Position numbers and translations under genes: made by a program. Shown one piece after another: positions 59,104 through 64,000 of a DNA stretch of 64,000 bases. The DNA is from Cynocephalus volans (Eukaryota; Chordata; Mammalia; Dermoptera; Cynocephalidae): assembly GCF_027409185.1 (NCBI RefSeq), contig NC_084462.1:180658071-180722070 (forward strand), read 5' to 3'. Under the pieces are notes generated by a model. It was not told the origin of the DNA. It saw nothing but the letters and a program-made list of their open reading frames with translations, and did not search any database. The stretch's first letter is position 1. Each line of letters opens with the position of its first letter.

Positions 59104-60659
59104 CATCTACATTAGCACCAATAAATAAATAAATAAATAAAATACCTAGGTACAAATCTAACAAAATATGTTCAAGATCTATGTGAACAAAACTACAAAA
59201 CTCTAATGGAAGAAATAAAAGATCTTAATAGATGAACTTAAAAGACGATCTTAATAGAATTCCATGTTTTGGATAGTAAGACTCAATATTGTTGTCAGTT
59301 CTTCCCAAACTGATCTATAGATTCAGTCAATCCAAATAAAAATCCCAGCAAGTTGTTTGGTGAATATTGACAATCTCATTCACAAGTTTATATGAAAAGA
59401 CAAGACTCAGAATAGTTAACGCAATATCAAGGAGAACAAAGTCAGAGGACTTCAAGACTTACTATAAAGTTACAGTAATCAAGACAGTGTGGTACTGGTG
59501 AAAGAACAGACAAACAGATCAATGGAACAGAACGGAGACCCCATAAACAGACCCCACAAATATAATCAACAGAGTATTTTTGACAAAGGAACAAAGACAG
59601 CTTAATGAAGAAAAATAGTCCTTTCAACAAATGGTGCCAGGACAACTGGACACACACATGCAAACAAGCAAATATAGACACAGACTTAAACCCTTCACAA
59701 AAATTAACTCAAAATGGATCGTAAACCTAAATGCAAACCACAAAACTATAAAACCCCTAGGGGATAACATGGGAGAAAATCTAAGGGTTTGGCAATAACT
59801 TTTTAGACACAACACCAAAAACACAATCCACAAAAGAAAAACTGGTAAGCTGCACTTCATTCACATTAAAAAATGTCTGGTTGTGAGAGAGAGATACTGT
59901 TAAGAGATGAAATGGCAAGCTAGATGCTGGGTAAATCACGTATCTGATAAAGGACTTGTGTCTAAAACACACAAAGAACTCTTTAAACTCACAACAAGAA
60001 AACAGACAACCCAAGTAAAAGTGGGCAAGAGATCTGAACAGACAACTCACCAAAGATACACAGAGAAGACATGGATAATAAACTGTGGTAGATCCATACA
60101 ATGAAATATTATTTAGCAATAAAAAGAAATGAGCTACTAAGCCATGAAAAGACATGGAGGAACCTTAAAAGCACATTACTAAGTGAGAAAAGTCAGTCTG
60201 AAAAGGCTACTTACTGCATGATTCCAACTATATGACGTTCTGGAAAAGCCAAAACTATGGAGACAGTAAAAATATCAGTGGTTGCCAGAGATTCTGTGGG
60301 GAGGAAGAGATGAATAGGTAAGTGGGCACAAGGGACTTTTAGGGCAGTGAAGCTATTCTGTAGGATACTGTAATGGTGGATACATGAAATTATGCACTTG
60401 TCAAAACCCATAGAATGCACAACACCGAGAGTGAACCCTAATGTAAACTATGCATTTTGGATAATAATAATGTATCAAGATTTCTCGCCAGCTGTAACAA
60501 ATGTACCATGCTAATGCAAGATGGAAATCATAGGGGAATTGTGCTCAGGAAGAGAGGAGGTGTATGGGAATTCTCTGTACTTTCTGATCATTTCTTTGTA
60601 AACTTACATCTTTTGTAAACTACTCTAAAAAAATTAATTCTATTAATTTTTTTTTAAAA

Positions 60660-61450
60660 GGCTTGAAGATTCATCTCCAGCATCCAGAAATGCATTTCAG
60701 TCCCTCCCCCCACACAGCCTTGTGATACCAGCCATGTGGCTGCTACTATGGCCACACGGAGGAAAGCCCCACGTAAGTGACTCTGTCTACGAAGGTCCCT
60801 AAAGGATGGTCTGCACCCCTTCTCTGGCCCTGGAGTGTCCAGGAAAGGATGACAGGTATTAGGCCACAGGTGCCTCTCCTGACCTGCTTCTCTCTGGGCT
60901 TTCCTTCCCTGGGCCCCCCTCTATCCCTTCCTCAAGTTGGTTTCTCATTCTTAACACAACAGTGGATTCTTCTCCCACGCTACTTCCCAAGCAACTTCTA
61001 GAAGCTGGTGTGTCAATGCCTCTACGGTTCTTCTTTTGTTGTTCTTGTCTATCATTTCCTTCTGCTTACAGAATGATCTCCAGGGCTGCTGGTTTGTAAG
61101 TGTGGAGGCTGATAAATATCACTCTTTCCCCCTCCATGTTCCACATCCCTCCCCAATACACACCTGCCCAGATTGCTGGGAGTACAGGGAAGCAGTCTTA
61201 CAGCAGCATGTGCTATGTGACTGGGGATCTTTCATCACATCTGAATGCGTGTGGATGCATCTGTATGTGATAGCATGATGTCTGTATTTGCAGCATGTAT
61301 CCTTTTGTCTGTGTGTGTACACACATCCTTGTAAGAGTCAATGTGCCCATGGGGGTGTCTCTCCCTTTGTATGTCCCTTGTCCCTTGTCTGTGGGTCAGT
61401 CTGTGAGTGGCCTCCGTAGGCCTTGTCTCTGTTTTACCTCTGTTCCATTT
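60660..61450. other. Single-copy DNA, no gene seen
   Basis: No repeat or exon I can support. Short frames on both strands have no family signal. 61250-61420 is TG-rich. Confidence 0.45.
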
Positions 61451-61454
61451 TTTA

Positions 61455-62240
61455 AAAAATTAAGAAGACAAGCCAATTTTTAAAAATCCATAAAAGATTT
61501 TAACACACCCTTCACCAAAGAAGACATGCGCATGGTTAATAAGCATGTGAAAAAATACTCAGCATTATGAATCATATGTGAAAAGCAAGAGAAAACTCCT
61601 AAGAGACAATACTACATAATGACAGAGTTGGTGAGAATGTGGAGAGACTGGAACCATCATATGGGTACTTCCACAAGTTCATGGAAAGATTCGCAGTATC
61701 TTTTAATTCTATTTTTTCTGCAAACTTTTTGAAGTACCCTAGTATTGCTGGTGGACGTGTAAAACAGTATAGATAATTCAGAAAACAGTTTGGTAACTTT
61801 TAATAGTTAAACATACACTTTCCTATGACCCAGAAATTCTTATAGATATTTACACAAGAGGAATGAAAGTACATGTCCACAAAATAACCTATACACAAAT
61901 GTTCAAAGCACATTCATTCATAATAGCCCCAAATGGAAACAACCCAAATACTTACTAACAAGTGAATGAATAAACAAATTAGAGCCTATCTATGCAATGG
62001 AATACTACTTGGCAATAAAAAGGAACAAACTACTGATACACACAGTAATGTGAATAAATATCAAAAGTAGATAACATATGATTGCTTGTGGCTATGGGTG
62101 GAGAGAGATATTGACTATAAGGACATATAAAGAAACTTTAGGGACAAATATTCTACCCTGATTGTGGTGGTAGTCACACAGGTTACATTTGTCAAACCTC
62201 ATGAAACTATCTCAATAAAGTTAATTTCTAAAAAATTTCA
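61455..62240 (+). mobile_element. Old L1M 3' end, carrying a MITE
   Basis: C-terminal ORF2 text (..CATTGCTG-type HCWW region near 61741, ..GGAATACTACTTGGCAATAAAAAGG) and a 3' UTR ending ..CTCAATAAAGTTAATTTC near 62240. Interrupted by the MITE at 61662-61739. Confidence 0.8.
61662..61739. mobile_element. 78-bp palindromic mariner MITE
   Basis: TGGGTACTTCCACAAGTTC at one end and GAACTTTTTGAAGTACCC-like text (CAAACTTTTTGAAGTACCC) at the other are inverted repeats, with TA on both sides (61660-61661 and 61740-61741). The half TTTTAATTCTATTTTTTCTG matches, in reverse, the end of the mariner remnant at 40703. Probably an internally deleted copy of that mariner. Confidence 0.85.
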
Positions 62241-62559
62241 AATGTATTCTATAACAGGTGGTTTATTTTGGAAAGGATAGAGCATCTCCAAAGTGAGTGA
62301 ATTAACTCTGTTCTTCAATATTCACAAATAACTATGCTTGCCACTTACCCTTCACTATGGAATATACTGCAATAAAGCCAAATTAGAGACGCAACCAAAA
62401 ATACAGAAACTAAATACGAAAGTTTCAAGTTGATCATAAAATTTAATCAACATGTGGTAAGTGCCTGTCTGAAAAGATGAGACTATGGACTGATGTTTGC
62501 ATTGTCTGCAGGTGTGCCCCAGCCAGCTCGCCTTGCTGTGAATCTGCATTCCCAGATGA

Positions 62560-62640
62560 GTGAGTTTGAAAATCTAGTTCCGAACCAAGCCTTGTCACCA
62601 ACCAGATGTGTAGCCTCAGGCAGGTAAGTTAATGCTGGCT
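62560..62640 (+). mobile_element. MIR core fragment
   Basis: CTTGTCACCAACCAGATGTG..CCTCAGGCAGGTAAGTTAATG is the MIR core (..CACTAGCTGTGTGACCTTGGGCAAG..). A mutated site creates CAG/GTAAGT, a perfect splice-donor match. 62240-62560 before it has no call. Confidence 0.65.
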
Positions 62641-62764
62641 CGTAATAATTCTACACTTTTGGGTCTAAAATATGCAATGTCATTTTTTTAAGAGCAAGGA
62701 CAAAATAGGTGACTTTCATAAGACAGTAATAGATTTTATTTGTGAAGGTTATTGAGAGGTCCAT

Positions 62765-63100
62765 GAATCAAATAGTCAAGCAGGACTGTTGGTGAGAATT
62801 TCTTAGTTTTCTTTCATCTGAGAATGTCTGTATTTCATCTTCATTCTGGAAAGGATATTTGCAGTGGATATAGAATTCTGTGTTGACAGTTTTGGTTTTT
62901 TTCTTTGAGCAGTTAATGCTCTTCCGTTGCCACTGACTTTCAGGGTTTCTGCAAGAGAAATCGGCCATCATTAGAGTCATCGTTCCCATATAGGGGCAAG
63001 ACAGGACAGCAGCAAGCAGAAAAGAGGGAAGAGGATTTTCTCTTCTCTCTCTTACTGTGCGGTCCCTCTTTTCTGTTCCTCAGGCCAGAAATGGAGGGCT
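62765..63100 (-). mobile_element. Old L1M/HAL1 ORF1 fragment, antisense
   Basis: CATCTGAGAATGTCTGTATTTC..GGATATAGAATTCTGTGTTGAC matches, on the plus strand, the reverse complement of the ORF1 region also seen at about 9050-9130. No frame left. Confidence 0.65.
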
Positions 63101-63239
63101 TCCCCCGGGACTTTTGCTGTTCACACTCGGTATGCACTTCCAGGTTTTCAGCTCTTCAAAGTCCAAACTGGGAGATACCAGAGGGCAAGGAAAAAAAGGT
63201 GACATGCTGCTGATTTAGTAGTGCTTTCAGTTCCACCTT

Positions 63240-63525
63240 CCTTCCCCAACCAGCCCACCGCCATTTACTTTTTGGTATCCTCAGAGAGCTTCTACATGCA
63301 TGCTGCCCAGGTCTTCAGATTCATTCTGGGGGAGCCACAGTGGCATGTACTTACTTTACCTTGATCCCAATTATGTTTCATATTCTTCCCTGGCACCTTT
63401 CAAATTCCATGAGGGAAGAGACTGAGTCTAGCTTATTAATCTCTGAATCCCCTGATCTTAGCTCAGTGTTTTTTTGCATAGTAGTTCCTCCTTGAAAATT
63501 CACTGAGTAAATTAATAAATAGCAA
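63240..63525 (+). mobile_element. L2 3' end
   Basis: CCATGAGGGAAGAGACTGAG..ATCCCCTGATCTTAGCTCAG..CACTGAGTAAATTAATAAAT follows the L2 3' terminus. The upstream part to 63240 probably belongs to it. From 63526 to 64000 I see nothing I can name. Confidence 0.68.
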
Positions 63526-64000
63526 AGACTAAACTAGATAATGTTTGTCAAGCAGCTTGCACAAGCCTGTCATAAAGATGTTCAATATCAGTACATGATA
63601 GTGTCTATTATTACCTGCAGAAACTAGAAGCCTGCCATGTCTGTCTCCTTTATTTTCCAATGCATTAACACAGAAGCGTTGAAAACAGAGCAAGAAGCTC
63701 CTCCAAGTCACTAACCTATTTGAGCAAATGAGACACCTCTCCAAAAATATTATTCATAAGCCCCAAGAAAATCTAAGTTTATGGCATCAAATGTTGTACA
63801 GAAAACTACAAGAACTGTTTGGCATACACACACACAAATATAAACAGTATCTAAATTAGAGTTCTTCAAAAGAGGATGTTCTCCATTTTTTGTATTACTT
63901 CAGCCGACAGAGGGGAGATTAAATCTTTGGGGAAACACTCATTACCTAATACGTGGAGCAGATGAGTGCCCGCTCTCCTCTGCAGAAGTGGTATTGCAGG

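Larger units (their letters stand above)
52430..60650 (+). mobile_element. Two interleaved old L1M elements
   Basis: 5' UTR from about 52430 (GAGTGATTTGTATTGAC..AACAACCAGAAAACTGGAC), ORF1 about 53500-54220, spacer, ORF2 start about 54660. At about 54716 a second L1 leader begins and runs to about 55690. Endonuclease text of one L1 follows to about 56040, then ORF1 and spacer of the other (56040-56790), its endonuclease (to about 57240), and the first again to the 3' end near 60650. Two spacer regions show that two elements are present. Everything is frame-broken. Confidence 0.78.

Noticed and set aside
60777..61483. Possible exon frames in single-copy DNA
   Set aside because: Short, low-complexity TG/CT-biased translations without splice or homology support.

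Overview
This window is nuclear DNA from a placental mammal. The evidence is dense LINE-1 (L1) sequence, MaLR long terminal repeats, an ERV1-type solo LTR, MER5, Tigger and mariner DNA transposon remnants, and ancient MIR and L2 copies. I see no rRNA, tRNA or CRISPR and no convincing host protein-coding gene. I also recognise no Alu, B1/B2, carnivore, ruminant, horse or bat SINE. Absence of Alu argues against a monkey or ape. With young L1s of a family I do not know from human or rodent, a lineage such as colugo is possible, but that is a guess.

From 1 to 14.5 kb the window is layered old repeats. An antisense L1 5' half (1-4050) is split by an ERV1-type solo LTR (1301-1834). An ancient repeat is split by a MaLR LTR, which is split by an internally deleted L1 (4051-7950). 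An antisense L1M (7951-10560) carries a Tigger MITE. A sense L1M is split by a collapsed L1, which is split by a twin-primed L1 (10561-13954).

From 14.5 to 37.3 kb there is a deep nest of same-orientation L1s. Host L1 'A' is cut into three pieces by L1 'B' (14882-26947) and by young L1 'Y2' (29932-36416). L1 B is itself cut by young L1 'Y1' (16508-22883, perfect 17-bp target-site duplication). Y1 has a short antisense L1 3' end inside its ORF1. Y1 and Y2 are close relatives. Y2 is full length from a YY1-like start to the tail, but its ORF2 has two stop codons and its ORF1 a large deletion. The only clear ORF2 lesion in Y1 is a 2-base deletion.

From 37.3 to 43.5 kb an old L1M carries a truncated MaLR provirus, a mariner remnant, a solo MaLR LTR with a perfect TSD, and an unidentified 440-bp insert with a 9-bp duplication.

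From 43.5 to 52.4 kb lies the most gene-desert-like single-copy DNA: a perfect 3 x 91-bp tandem repeat, L2, MLT1, MIR and MER5 relics, and three stretches whose composition and homeobox-like motifs suggest conserved non-coding elements. From 52.4 to 64 kb old L1M elements dominate, with an in-place inversion, a 56-bp micro-insertion, two DNA-transposon MITEs, a MIR and an L2.

The genes here do not form a pathway. The interacting parts are L1 ORF1 (RNA-binding chaperone) and ORF2 (endonuclease and reverse transcriptase), which made most of the insertions, including the non-autonomous ones. Family names come from memory of consensus sequences; element ends come from visible duplications or from loss and resumption of recognisable sequence.
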